A stretch of DNA of 64,000 bases from Microbacterium sp. 1.5R. GTDB taxonomy: Bacteria > Actinomycetota > Actinomycetes > Actinomycetales > Microbacteriaceae. This document shows positions 43,550 through 53,300 of this stretch, piece by piece. The first letter of the stretch is position 1, and the number at the start of each line of letters is the position of its first letter. The notes below the pieces were generated by a model. The model saw only the letters and a program-made list of their open reading frames with translations, was not told the DNA's origin and did no database searches. The position numbers were made by a program, and so were the translations under genes. The stretch is taken from positions 1,054,001 through 1,118,000 of the forward strand of contig NZ_CP018151.1 of the NCBI RefSeq assembly GCF_001889265.1, read 5' to 3'.

Positions 43550-44413
43550 CTACTTGAGCAGCCGTGACAACCGGCGATCGGCGAGCGGTTTTCCACCGGT
43601 CTGGCACGTCGGGCAGTACTCCATCGAGCGATCTGCGAAGAAGACGCTGCGCACCGTGTCGCCGCACACGGGGCAGGCCTCGCCACGACGAGCATGCACC
43701 TGCATCCCACGGCGCTTGGCGTCTTTGAGGTCGGCCGGCGGCTTGCCCGAGGCCTCGGCGACCGCATCCGCGATAGTCGTCTGCATGGCGGCATACAGGC
43801 GATCGACCTCGTCGTCGTCGAGCTTGTCGGCGATCGCGTACGGCGACATCCGCGCGGCGTGCAGGATCTCGTCGGAGTAGGCATTCCCGATTCCGGCGAT
43901 CACGCCCTGATCGCGGAGCAGACCCTTGATCTGCGTGCGCCGCCCTTGGAGCAGACCGCCGAAGACCTCCCGCGTGAACGACTCGTCGAGAGGGTCGGGC
44001 CCGAGCCGGGCGATCCCCGGGACGTCCTGCGGGTCGCGCACGACATACACGGCGAGCGACTTCTTGGTGCCGGCCTCGGTGAGGTCGAATCCGCTCTCGT
44101 CGTCGAGGCCGACACGGACGGCGATGGGCGACTTGCCGGGTTTGATCGGCGTCGTGGGCAGCGTCTCGTACCAGCGCAGCCAGCCCGCCTTGGCCAGGTG
44201 GAAGACGAGATGCAGGTCGTCGCCGCACGAGAGCACGACGAACTTTCCCCGTCGAGAGGCCGCAGTGATCTGCTGACCGTGCAGTGCGGAGTTCGGCGGG
44301 TCGTATGTCTTGAGCGCGGCGATCGCGCCCACGCTGGTTCGCACGATCGTCCGCCCCACCGCGCGCTGGGTGAGGAATGTGGTCAGGCCCTGTACTTCCG
44401 GCATCTCCGGCAT
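43550..44413 (-). CDS. Fpg/Nei-family DNA glycosylase-lyase
   Basis: A 287-residue base-excision repair enzyme. The catalytic N-terminal Pro2-Glu3 are present (MPEMPEV), as are the damaged-base Lys (RRGKFVV), the GIGNAYSDEIL helix and the C-terminal zinc finger (CPVCG ... CPTC). It removes oxidised bases and nicks the strand by beta/delta elimination. Sequence details such as PEVQG instead of PEVEG suggest an actinobacterial Nei/Fpg2 branch rather than the main MutM. CAGGAT lies six bases before the ATG. Confidence 0.9.
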   Translation of the reverse strand: MPEMPEVQGLTTFLTQRAVGRTIVRTSVGAIAALKTYDPPNSALHGQQITAASRRGKFVVLSCGDDLHLVFHLAKAGWLRWYETLPTTPIKPGKSPIAVRVGLDDESGFDLTEAGTKKSLAVYVVRDPQDVPGIARLGPDPLDESFTREVFGGLLQGRRTQIKGLLRDQGVIAGIGNAYSDEILHAARMSPYAIADKLDDDEVDRLYAAMQTTIADAVAEASGKPPADLKDAKRRGMQVHARRGEACPVCGDTVRSVFFADRSMEYCPTCQTGGKPLADRRLSRLLK

Positions 44414-44446
44414 GCGTTCATCCTGCCATCGGGGTCGGACACGCGA

Positions 44447-45010
44447 CTAGAGCACCGGCCAGTCGACCGGTGTGCGGTCGTCGGATGCGAGGAGTCCGCC
44501 GAACCAGCCGTCGTCGCGGCCGCGCTCGCTCGTGAGCGCCTGGCGTGCGAATCCCTCGTAGCGGAACCCGAGCGCCCTCGCCGACCGTGCCGACGCGATG
44601 TTGCCCGCGACCGCCCGCCAGCCCAGCCGTGCGAGACCGAGCTCGTCGAAGCCCCAGTCGACGACGGCGCGCGCGGCCTCGACGAGGTAGCCGTTGCCGC
44701 GCGCGGCAGAGGTGACCCAGTATCCGAGTTCCGCGTCCCCGCCGGTGTGGTGCGGCGTGATGTGGTGCAACCCGATCGAGGCGACGAGCTCCTCGTCGCG
44801 ATACGCGCACCAGATCGTCTCGCTCCCGTCGGCCCACCACTCGCCGATCAGGCGCACATAGTCCGCGGCGTGCTCCCGCGTGTAGGGGCTCGGCACGGTC
44901 GTCCACCGCGGGATCTCCGGATCCTGGCAGGCTGCGACGATCGCGTCGATGTCCGACTCGTGCGGCACATGCAGCGTGAGGCGGTCCGTGGTGAGGGTGA
45001 CCGGTTCCAT
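44447..45010 (-). CDS. GNAT-family N-acetyltransferase (RimJ/RimL-like)
   Basis: A 187-residue GNAT enzyme: TLTTDRLTLHVPHESD is the typical RimJ/RimL beginning, followed by ELGYWVTSAARGNGYLVEA, which includes the acetyl-CoA loop (R-G-N-G-Y), and ASARSARALGFRYEGFARQA. Such proteins acetylate N-termini or small amines. TAGGAT stands six bases before the ATG. It is divergent from mfd, with the two predicted -10 boxes only 56 bases apart. Confidence 0.88.
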   Translation of the reverse strand: MEPVTLTTDRLTLHVPHESDIDAIVAACQDPEIPRWTTVPSPYTREHAADYVRLIGEWWADGSETIWCAYRDEELVASIGLHHITPHHTGGDAELGYWVTSAARGNGYLVEAARAVVDWGFDELGLARLGWRAVAGNIASARSARALGFRYEGFARQALTSERGRDDGWFGGLLASDDRTPVDWPVL

Positions 45011-45016
45011 CCCGGA

Positions 45017-45084
45017 ATCCTACGGGTCGGAGAACGCGTGTGCGGGCGGCTCCCGGTCCCGGTGTCGGCGGCCGCGACTAGGCT
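45017..45084. promoter_or_regulatory. Back-to-back leaderless promoters (GNAT and mfd)
   Basis: TAGGAT on the minus strand (45017-45022) is six bases before the GNAT ATG; TAGGCT on the plus strand (45079-45084) is six bases before the mfd GTG. The 56 bases between must hold both -35 regions, so the two promoters probably compete. Confidence 0.6.
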
Positions 45085-45090
45085 TGTCCG

Positions 45091-48000
45091 GTGACTGTTC
45101 CGGGGATTCTGCGCGCCTTGGAAGAGGCGTCTCTTTTTCGTGACGCCCTCGGCTGGGCGCAGACCGATGCCGATCTCGGCCTCGTCGACGGCCTCGACGC
45201 GCCGGCGCTCGCCGGCCTGCTCGAGAAGCGCCGCGCCGCGGGTCATCCCGCAGCGCTGCTGACCGTCGTCCCCACGGGGAGGCGCGCCGAGAGCCTCGCC
45301 GCGGCGCTCGGCGCCTACATCCCCGACGCCGAGGTCGTGACCTTCCCCGCGTGGGAGACACTGCCGCATGAGCGACTGAGTCCCAGCCCCGACACCGTCG
45401 GTCAGCGACTGCAGACCCTCCGTCGCGTCGCCGAGTGGTCGGGTGACCACCCCCTCGTCGTCGTCGCCTCGGTGCGAGCAGCGCTCCAGCCCATCGCCGG
45501 CAACCTCGGCGAGATCGCTCCGCTCGAGCTGCGCGCCGGCACGCGCGGTCATGAGCTCGACCGCGTCGTCGAGCAGCTGGTCGAGCGCGCCTACTCGCGC
45601 GTCGACATGGTGTCGCGTCGCGGCGAGTTCGCCGTGCGCGGCGGCATCCTCGATGTCTTCCCCGCGATCTCGGAACACCCCTTCCGCGTCGAGTTCTTCG
45701 GCGATGAGGTCGACCAGATCCGCGCGTTCTCCGTCGCCGACCAGCGCTCGCTTCCGGGCGACGTCGACGGCGTCGATCTGCCTCCGAGCCGCGAGCTGCT
45801 GCTGACCCCCGATGTGCGCGATCGTGCGCGGGCGCTGATCGGCGGCTTCCCGGCGATCGCCGGCATGCTCGAGAAGATGGCAGAGGGCATTCCGGTCGAG
45901 GGAATGGAGTCGCTGCTCCCGGCGGTGTCCGGTCCGCTCAAGTCCCTGGCCGAGTATCTGCCCGAGGGCAGCGCGACCGCGGTCGTCGATCCCGAGCGCT
46001 CCAGCGCGCGGGCCATCACGCTGGGCGAGACGAACCGCGAGTTCCTCGATGCGGCCTGGAGCGCGGCGACGTCCGGCGCATCGGCTCCCATCGATCTCGG
46101 CGCCGGCGACTTCCTCACCATCGCCCGACTGCGCGAGGTCGTCCGCGACCGTGGCGGCGTGTGGTGGCGGCTGAGCCCGTTCGCGATGGGCGGCGAGGAT
46201 GCCGAGACCATCGACGCCCAGGTCATCCCGTCGTTCCACGGCAACGTCGACGGCGCGATCTCGTTCGTCGACGCCAAGGTGGCCGAGGGGTGGCGCGTGG
46301 TGGTCATCGCCGCCGGTGCCGGACTCGTCGACCGCGCCCGCGACGTGCTCTCCGACCGTGGCATCGCCGCGCGCATCGTCTCCGAGCTCATCGAGGCGCC
46401 CGACACCGGCGTCGCGACGCTCGTCACAGGGTCCGTCGAGGCCGGCTTCCAGATCGGCGAGGCGAAGCTCGCCGTCCTCACCGACAACGAGTTCTACGGC
46501 CGCACCATCGGCGGCGACCAGCGGGTCGTCAAGAAGCTCGCCTCGCGCCGCAAGAACGTCGTCGACCCGTTGCAGCTCAAACAGGGCGACTTCGTCGTGC
46601 ACAACACCCACGGCATCGGCCGCTTCGTCGAGATGACGCAGCGCGAGGTCTCCACGGGCGGCCGCAATGCGACCAAGTCGGTGCGCGACTACCTCGTGCT
46701 CGAGTACGCGCCGTCGAAGCGCGGCTACCCGGGCGACAAGCTCTACGTGCCGACCGACCAGCTCGACCTGCTCTCGAAGTACGTCGGCGGCGAGGGCCCC
46801 ACGCTCTCGAAGATGGGCGGCAGTGATTGGTCGCAGGCGAAGGGCAAGGCGCGCAAGGCCGTGCGCGACATCGCCGTCGAGCTCGTCAAGCTGTATTCGG
46901 CGCGGATGAGCGCCAAGGGGCACGCCTTCGGTCCGGACACGCCCTGGCAGCGCGAGCTCGAAGAGGCGTTCCCGTTCGCGGAGACCCTCGATCAGCTGCA
47001 GACCATCGACGAGATCAAGGCCGACATGGAGCGGCCGATCCCGATGGACCGCCTGCTCTCGGGCGATGTCGGGTTCGGCAAGACCGAGGTCGCCGTGCGT
47101 GCGGCGTTCAAGGCGATCCAGGACGGCAAACAGGTCGCGATGCTGGTGCCGACCACGCTTCTCGTGAAGCAGCATCTCGAGACCTTCACCGAGCGCTTCG
47201 CCGGATTCCCGGTCAAGGTGCGGCCGCTGTCCCGCTTCCAGACCGACAAGGAGGCTCGTCTCACGCTCGACGGCCTGCTCGACGGCACGGTCGACATGGT
47301 GATCGGCACGCATCGCATCCTCACCGACCAGGTCATGTTCAAGGACCTCGGTCTGATGATCATCGACGAGGAGCAGCGCTTCGGCGTCGAGCACAAGGAC
47401 ACCCTCAAGAAGATGAAGACCAACGTCGACATCCTCGCGATGAGTGCGACGCCGATCCCGCGCACGCTCGAGATGGCGGTCACCGGCATCCGCGAGATGT
47501 CGACGCTCGCCACCCCGCCGGAGGACCGGCATCCGATCCTCTCGTTCGTCGGCCCCCGCAGCGACAAGCAGATCGCGGCGGCGATCCGGCGCGAGATCCT
47601 GCGCGAGGGGCAGGTGTTCTTCGTGCACAACCGTGTGCAGTCGATCCAGCGGGTCGCGGCACAGCTCGCCGAGCTCGTGCCCGAGGCGCGCATCGCGGTC
47701 GCACACGGTCAGATGGGCGAGCACGCGCTCGAGCAGGTCGTCGACGACTTCTGGGAGCGCAAGTTCGACGTGCTCGTCTCGACGACGATCATCGAGACCG
47801 GCCTCGACATCTCGAACGCGAACACGATCATCATCGACCGCGCCGACAAGTACGGACTCAGCCAGCTGCATCAGCTGCGCGGACGTGTCGGGCGAGGTCG
47901 CGAGCGTGCGTACGCCTACTTCCTCTACGACGAGATGAAGCCGCTGAGCGAGACGGCGGCTGACCGACTCCAGACGATCGCCGTGAACAACGACCTCGGC

Positions 48001-48669
48001 TCCGGCATGCAGGTCGCGCTCAAGGACCTCGAACTGCGCGGCGCGGGCAACCTGCTCGGCGGTGAGCAGGCCGGGCATATCGCCGGCGTCGGATTCGATC
48101 TCTACCTTCGGATGATCGGCGAGGCCGTCGCGACGTTCCGCGGCGAGGATGTCGAGTCGGGACAGGAGCTGCGACTCGAGCTGCCTTTGGACGCGCGCAT
48201 TCCGGAGCACTACATCGACAGCGAGCGACTCCGTCTCGAGGCTTACCAGAAGCTCTCCTCCGCCTCGGCGGCCACGGCGAAGGACGACGCGATCGACCTC
48301 GTCATCGACGAGCTCACCGACCGCTACGGCACCCCGCCCGACGAGGTCGAGGGTCTGATCGCCGTCGCACGTCTGCGTCGGCGCGCGGCCAGAGCAGGAC
48401 TCTCCGACGTGGTGGTCATGGGATCGAACCTGCGCATCGCGCCGGCGCGGCTCGAGGACTCGATCAAGGTGCGTCTGCAGCGGCTGTATCCCAAGGCGAA
48501 GCTGGTCGCCGGGGGTGAGGCCCTCGTCGTGCCCATGCCCACCGTGCCGGCCGCCGTGGGAGTCGGCCTCGAACCGCTGCAGGCGGCCGAGCTGCTCGAG
48601 TGGGTCGGGCAGCTGTTCACCGCGATCTTCCCCGAGCCCGTCTCGGCCGAGAAGACCGTCGACGCCTAG
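45091..48669 (+). CDS. mfd: Transcription-repair coupling factor
   Basis: A 1192-residue Mfd. The N-terminal UvrB-like module runs to about 400; the RNA-polymerase-interacting CarD-like domain follows (VDPLQLKQGDFVVHNTHGIG); the RecG-like translocase has Walker A GDVGFGKTEV (about 657-666), IIDEEQRFG as the DExx box, SATPIPRT and the C-terminal QLRGRVGRG; the TRCF domain ends the protein. It removes stalled RNA polymerase at lesions and recruits UvrA. The GTG start is supported by the family N-terminus and the TAGGCT box. Full length. Confidence 0.96.
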   Translation: MTVPGILRALEEASLFRDALGWAQTDADLGLVDGLDAPALAGLLEKRRAAGHPAALLTVVPTGRRAESLAAALGAYIPDAEVVTFPAWETLPHERLSPSPDTVGQRLQTLRRVAEWSGDHPLVVVASVRAALQPIAGNLGEIAPLELRAGTRGHELDRVVEQLVERAYSRVDMVSRRGEFAVRGGILDVFPAISEHPFRVEFFGDEVDQIRAFSVADQRSLPGDVDGVDLPPSRELLLTPDVRDRARALIGGFPAIAGMLEKMAEGIPVEGMESLLPAVSGPLKSLAEYLPEGSATAVVDPERSSARAITLGETNREFLDAAWSAATSGASAPIDLGAGDFLTIARLREVVRDRGGVWWRLSPFAMGGEDAETIDAQVIPSFHGNVDGAISFVDAKVAEGWRVVVIAAGAGLVDRARDVLSDRGIAARIVSELIEAPDTGVATLVTGSVEAGFQIGEAKLAVLTDNEFYGRTIGGDQRVVKKLASRRKNVVDPLQLKQGDFVVHNTHGIGRFVEMTQREVSTGGRNATKSVRDYLVLEYAPSKRGYPGDKLYVPTDQLDLLSKYVGGEGPTLSKMGGSDWSQAKGKARKAVRDIAVELVKLYSARMSAKGHAFGPDTPWQRELEEAFPFAETLDQLQTIDEIKADMERPIPMDRLLSGDVGFGKTEVAVRAAFKAIQDGKQVAMLVPTTLLVKQHLETFTERFAGFPVKVRPLSRFQTDKEARLTLDGLLDGTVDMVIGTHRILTDQVMFKDLGLMIIDEEQRFGVEHKDTLKKMKTNVDILAMSATPIPRTLEMAVTGIREMSTLATPPEDRHPILSFVGPRSDKQIAAAIRREILREGQVFFVHNRVQSIQRVAAQLAELVPEARIAVAHGQMGEHALEQVVDDFWERKFDVLVSTTIIETGLDISNANTIIIDRADKYGLSQLHQLRGRVGRGRERAYAYFLYDEMKPLSETAADRLQTIAVNNDLGSGMQVALKDLELRGAGNLLGGEQAGHIAGVGFDLYLRMIGEAVATFRGEDVESGQELRLELPLDARIPEHYIDSERLRLEAYQKLSSASAATAKDDAIDLVIDELTDRYGTPPDEVEGLIAVARLRRRAARAGLSDVVVMGSNLRIAPARLEDSIKVRLQRLYPKAKLVAGGEALVVPMPTVPAAVGVGLEPLQAAELLEWVGQLFTAIFPEPVSAEKTVDA

Positions 48670-48694
48670 GCGCGGCGCAGCGACCTCGCGTGCG

Positions 48695-49576
48695 TCACAG
48701 CGAGAACCCGCCGTCCGTGGTCAGCACCTGACCCACCACCCAGGAGCCGGCGTCGGTGCACAGCCAGCCGATCAGCCGCGCCGGGTCGTCCGGTCGACCG
48801 ACTCGGCCGAACGGCGTGCCGGCGATCCATTCGTCGACGCCCGAGAGATCGCGATCCGTGGTGTCCGCATCGAGGTAGCCCGTGTTCACGGGGCCTGGGT
48901 TGACGGTGTTCAGCACGATCCCGACGTCGAGCAGCTCCGCCGCCGTCGACCGCGTGATGCCCGCGAGCGCGGCCTTGCTCGTCGCATAGGAGATCTCTCC
49001 GCGCATCGCTCCGTGGCCCTGACCGGAGGTCATCCAGATGACGTGCGCCGTCGGCTTCTCGAACGGGCCGAGTGAGGGGATGCTGTCGCCCGGGCGGGCG
49101 ACGGGGGTGTCCGCGCCGCCGAGCTCGACCCGGACTCGACGCGCCAGGCCCGCGGTGAGCAGCAGCGATGCGCGCGCGTTCGCCTGCCAGTGCGCGTCCA
49201 GCCGGTCGGCGGTCATGTCGAAGATCGTCCCGTCGCCTCCGCTCATCGCCTGATTGCAGACGACGATGTCGAGCCGTCCTGACAGCGAGGACGCCGCATC
49301 GAGCAGCGGTTCGATGCTGTCGGGGTCACGGAGATCCGCCTCGGCGTCGCCCATCACCGCTCCGGATGCGAGCGAGTCCCGGATGCCGGTGCGGACGGCG
49401 TCGAGATCGTCGCCGCCCCAGGGGTGGTCGAGATCGTGCGGGCGGAAGTGATGGACGAACACGTTCGCGCCGAGGGAGGCGAGCGTCGTGGCGGTCGCGA
49501 ATCCGATGCCGCGCCTGCGCGAGACGCCGGTCACGAGCGCGGTGCGTCCGAGCAGGGGAAGGTCGGCGGAGTGCAT
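48695..49576 (-). CDS. SDR family oxidoreductase
   Basis: A 293-residue SDR, longer than the usual 250. The cofactor loop is TGVSRRRGIG, the NAG position reads VVCNQAM, and the active site is ISYATSK with an upstream MTSGQG. The region between residues 35 and 75 and the stretch at about 140-170 carry insertions relative to classical members. The end VVGQVLTTDGGFSL is standard. AAAGG lies before the ATG at 49576. Convergent with mfd, 25 bases apart. Substrate unknown. Confidence 0.85.
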   Translation of the reverse strand: MHSADLPLLGRTALVTGVSRRRGIGFATATTLASLGANVFVHHFRPHDLDHPWGGDDLDAVRTGIRDSLASGAVMGDAEADLRDPDSIEPLLDAASSLSGRLDIVVCNQAMSGGDGTIFDMTADRLDAHWQANARASLLLTAGLARRVRVELGGADTPVARPGDSIPSLGPFEKPTAHVIWMTSGQGHGAMRGEISYATSKAALAGITRSTAAELLDVGIVLNTVNPGPVNTGYLDADTTDRDLSGVDEWIAGTPFGRVGRPDDPARLIGWLCTDAGSWVVGQVLTTDGGFSL

Positions 49577-49716
49577 GAGGATGCCTTTCGATCGAGGATG
49601 CCGCGGCATGCCGAGGGGCGGCCGGAGGCCGGGGAGAGATCGAGTCACCTGCATTGCATGGGCGTCAGCGTAGCAGAACGCCGCCGTCGGCCTTCTCGTC
49701 CCGTGCGCTGCACCAC

Positions 49717-49722
49717 TACGCT
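49717..49722 (+). promoter_or_regulatory. Predicted -10 box of a leaderless promoter (hexapeptide protein operon)
   Basis: TACGCT, six bases, then ATG at 49729; it would drive the hexapeptide protein and the coupled kinase-PLP fusion. Confidence 0.55.
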
Positions 49723-49728
49723 GGCGTC

Positions 49729-50355
49729 ATGTTGTACGAGCACCTCGGGGCTCGGCCCCGGATCCATGACACCGCCGTCGTCGCTCCCACCGCCGTGATC
49801 TCCGGAGACGTGACGATCGGACCGGACTGCCAAGTGCTGCACGGCGCCGTGATCACCGCCGAGGGCGGGCCCATCACGCTCGGCGAGCACGTGATCGTGA
49901 TGGAGAACGCGCTCATCAGGGCGACGGCCGCGAACGCCGTGCACATCGGCTCGCACACGCTCGTCGGAACCCTCGCGAGCATCGCGGGTGCGACCGTCGG
50001 CGAAGAGGTCTTCCTCGCGTCGGGCGCCCGGATCTTCAACGGCGCGCTGGTCGGGGACCGGTGCGAGGTGCGCGTGAACGCCATCGTGCACCGGCGGGCG
50101 GTGCTGCCGTCCGGCACCGTCGTGCCGATCGGCTGGGTCGCGGTCGGGGATCCCGTCCAGCTCCTCTCTCCCGACCGCGAGGAGGAGATCTCCGCGGCCC
50201 AGCCCGAGCTCGACTTCCCGGGGCACGTCTTCGGCGTGGACCGCGACACCCCCGACCTGATGGTGCAGCTGACCGAGCGGTACGGCAGTTCCCTGGCCCG
50301 GCATGCCGACGACGTGCGTCTCGATGCCGACGGCCACGCGGCGGGCCGAGGGTGA
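49729..50355 (+). CDS. Gamma-carbonic-anhydrase-like hexapeptide-repeat protein
   Basis: A 208-residue left-handed beta-helix protein. Repeats of the [LIV]-G-x4 type run from about residue 15 to 140 (VVAPTAVISGDVTIG; GSHTLVGTLASIAG), as in PaaY, CaiE and gamma-carbonic anhydrases. The metal His triad of true carbonic anhydrases is not clearly complete. Its stop overlaps the GTG of the next gene by four bases, so it is coupled to the kinase-PLP fusion; an accessory role for that enzyme, or CoA-thioester hydrolysis as in PaaY, is inference. Confidence 0.8.
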   Translation: MLYEHLGARPRIHDTAVVAPTAVISGDVTIGPDCQVLHGAVITAEGGPITLGEHVIVMENALIRATAANAVHIGSHTLVGTLASIAGATVGEEVFLASGARIFNGALVGDRCEVRVNAIVHRRAVLPSGTVVPIGWVAVGDPVQLLSPDREEEISAAQPELDFPGHVFGVDRDTPDLMVQLTERYGSSLARHADDVRLDADGHAAGRG

Positions 50356-53300
50356 GTGACGGGGCAGGGCTCGTCCGACCGGACATCAGCACGGAGGACG
50401 CCGCGCTGATCGCTCGCGACTGCTACGGGGTCGACGCCCAGGCGAGCGAGCTCGGGAGCAACCAGGACCGGAACTTCGTCCTGATCGAGCCGGACGGATC
50501 ACGCAGCGTGCTGCGCGTCGACAACCCCGTGTTCGGCGACGACGCGAGAGCCGCGCAGCATGCGGCGCTCGACGCCTACCGCGCAGCCGGCGTTCGTGTT
50601 CCCACCGTGCTCCCCGGGCTCGACGGTGAGCTCACCCAGCGCTGGCGAGGATTCGCGGTGCGGCGCAGCGAGTTCGCCGAGGGCGAGCCGATGGTCGACG
50701 CGGGCTATCTCGCTCCCGTCGTCCTGGGGGAGTTCGGCACGCTGGCTGCGGCATCCGTGAACGCGCTCGCAGGTCTCGTGCATCCGGGGCTCGACCGTGA
50801 GCAGATGTGGGACATGCGCGTCGCGTACGAGCAGATCATCGCGCTGGCCCCGGCAGTGACCGAGGCCGAACTGCGCGTGCGCGTGCGCACGGCAGCCGAT
50901 GAGGCTCACGCCGCTGTCTCGACCGTCGCTGCCGGCCTGCCAGTGCAGCCGATCCATGGCGACCTGACCGACGACAACGCCACCGGAATGCGCGGTGCCG
51001 ACTCGCGGCTGCACCCCCACACGGTGCTCGATCTGGGAGACCTGGGTCTCGGTTGGCGCGTCGCGGAACTGGCTGTCTGCGTCTCGTCGATGCTGCACCA
51101 TGAGCCGGAGCGCCCGCTTCGCGCACTCGACACCGTCGCGGCGTTCCACGCCGATGCCCCGCTCACTCGCGACGAGGCGGTCGCGGTGTGGCCCCTCGTC
51201 GTGCTGAGAGCAGCGCTGCTCGTCGCGAGCGGCTGGCGTCAGCTCGCGATCGACGGGGACAACGACTACGCCCGCGAGAGGATCGAGGGGGAGCAGGCCA
51301 TCTTCGACGCGGCGACCGCCGTTCCGCTCGCCGAGATGTCCGAGCACGTGCTCGCGCGGCTCGGGTTCGCGTCTCCGGAGTTCGAGATGTCGGATGCCGA
51401 GACTCCGGATGAGACTCCTGATGCGGGGACCCCGGATGCAGGGACTCCGGATGAGACTCCGGATGCAGGGACTCCGGATGCGGGGACTCCGGATGCCGAG
51501 ATTCCGGGGGACGCTCCCGACGTGCCTGACGCTCCCGACGTACCCGACGCTTCCCGCCGGGAACTGTCGATGCTGCTTCCCGATCTCGACGGCCGAGTCC
51601 TCCTGGTCGATCCGGGCATCGAAGCCGAGGGGCTCGATGCAGGGCGCTGGTCGCATCCGGATGCCGAGGCGATTCTCGTGGCCGAGGCCCACGCGGCGGG
51701 TGCTCGCGCTGCCGTGGTTCCCTACGGCGTCTTCCGGCTCACCCGGACGACCGTCGACGCCGTGAGTGCGGCCGCCACCTGGCCGGTGGAGACGGAGGTG
51801 CATGTCGCCCCCGGTCCGTCGTCGCGACTGGTCGCGCCGACCGCGGGGGAGCTGAAGATCACCGACGACGGGGTGCACATCGAGCTCGACGGCGGGTGGA
51901 GGCTCGCGCTCCGTGGCACCGACATCGAGCCGAATCGCAGCGGGAGAGTCGAGAGGGGCGAGAGCATCGGCAGGCTCGCCGCATCCTTCGAGAACCGCAC
52001 GATGGTCATCGGGCTGACGCGAGGGGATGCTCCGCCGCTCCGCTCCCCGCTGCCGAATCCGCCGATCGCCGCGCGGCTCGTCACCCCGGAACGCGTCGCG
52101 GCCTGGCGTCGCTTCACCGCGGACCCCGCTCCGCTGCTGGGCCTCCGGTCCGCCGCGCAGCGCGACGAGGCCGGTCAGGAGCTCGAGCGCCGCGAGCGCA
52201 TCTTCGCGGCCGCACAGGAGCGCTATTACGTGCACCCGCCGCAGATCGAGCGAGGCTGGCGGCACCACCTCGTCGACACGACCGGTCGCAGCTACATCGA
52301 CATGGTGAACAACGTCGCCGGGCTCGGCCACGGCCACCCGCGAGTCGCGGCGGCGGCGAACCGCCAGCTGAAGACGCTCGCCACGAACTCCAGGTTCCTG
52401 TTCCGCGGCCTCGCCGAGTACAGCGAGCGACTCATCGCGCTGATGCCCGAGGGGAGCGGCCTCGACACCGTGCTGCTCGTGAACAGCGGATCGGAGGCGG
52501 TGGACCTCGGCATCCGTCTCGCGCAGGCGGCAACCGGCCGACGAACCGTCGTCGCGCTGCGAGAGGCCTATCACGGGTGGACGATGGCGAGCGATGCGGT
52601 CACCACCAGCGCCTATGACAATCCTGATGCGCTCGCGACGCGTCCCGACTGGGTGCACGTCGCCGATGTGCCCAACTCGTTCCGCGGCACGCACCGCGGC
52701 CAGGACTCGGCGGACCGGTACCTCGCCGACCTCGCCGCCGACCTCGACCGACTCAGCGTCGAGGGCCGGGATCCGGCCGGGTTCGTGTGCGAGTCCGTGC
52801 TCGGCAACGCGGGCGGGGTGGTCCTTCCCGACGGATATCTGACCGGTGCGTACGACCTCGTGCGTTCACACGGTGGCCTGTGCATCGCCGACGAGGTGCA
52901 GGTGGGCTTCGGGCGCATGGGATCCACGTTCTGGGGATTCGAGCAGTCCGGAGTGATCCCCGACATCGTCACGATCGCGAAGCCGATGGGCAACGGCTTC
53001 CCGATCGGCGGCGTGATCACTTCGAAGAGGATCGCCGACGCGCTGAGCGAGCAGGGCCAGTTCTTCTCCTCGGGCGGTGGCAGCACGCTCAGCAGCAGCG
53101 TCGGCCTCGCAGTCCTCGATGCCATGGTCGAGGACGACCTGCAACGCAACGCGCTCGACGTCGGTCGGCATCTGGCGGAGTCGCTCCGTGCGCTCGCGCA
53201 ACGGCATCCGATCGTCGGGCCCGTGCACGGGCAGGGGCTGTATCTCGGGGTCGAGCTCGTGCGCGACCCCGAGACCCTGCACCCGGCGGCGGCCGAGGCG

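Noticed and set aside
44848..48210. A minus-strand open frame of about 1120 codons opposite mfd
   Set aside because: It mirrors the codon bias of mfd, has no domain and no start signals; mfd is full length with all motifs.
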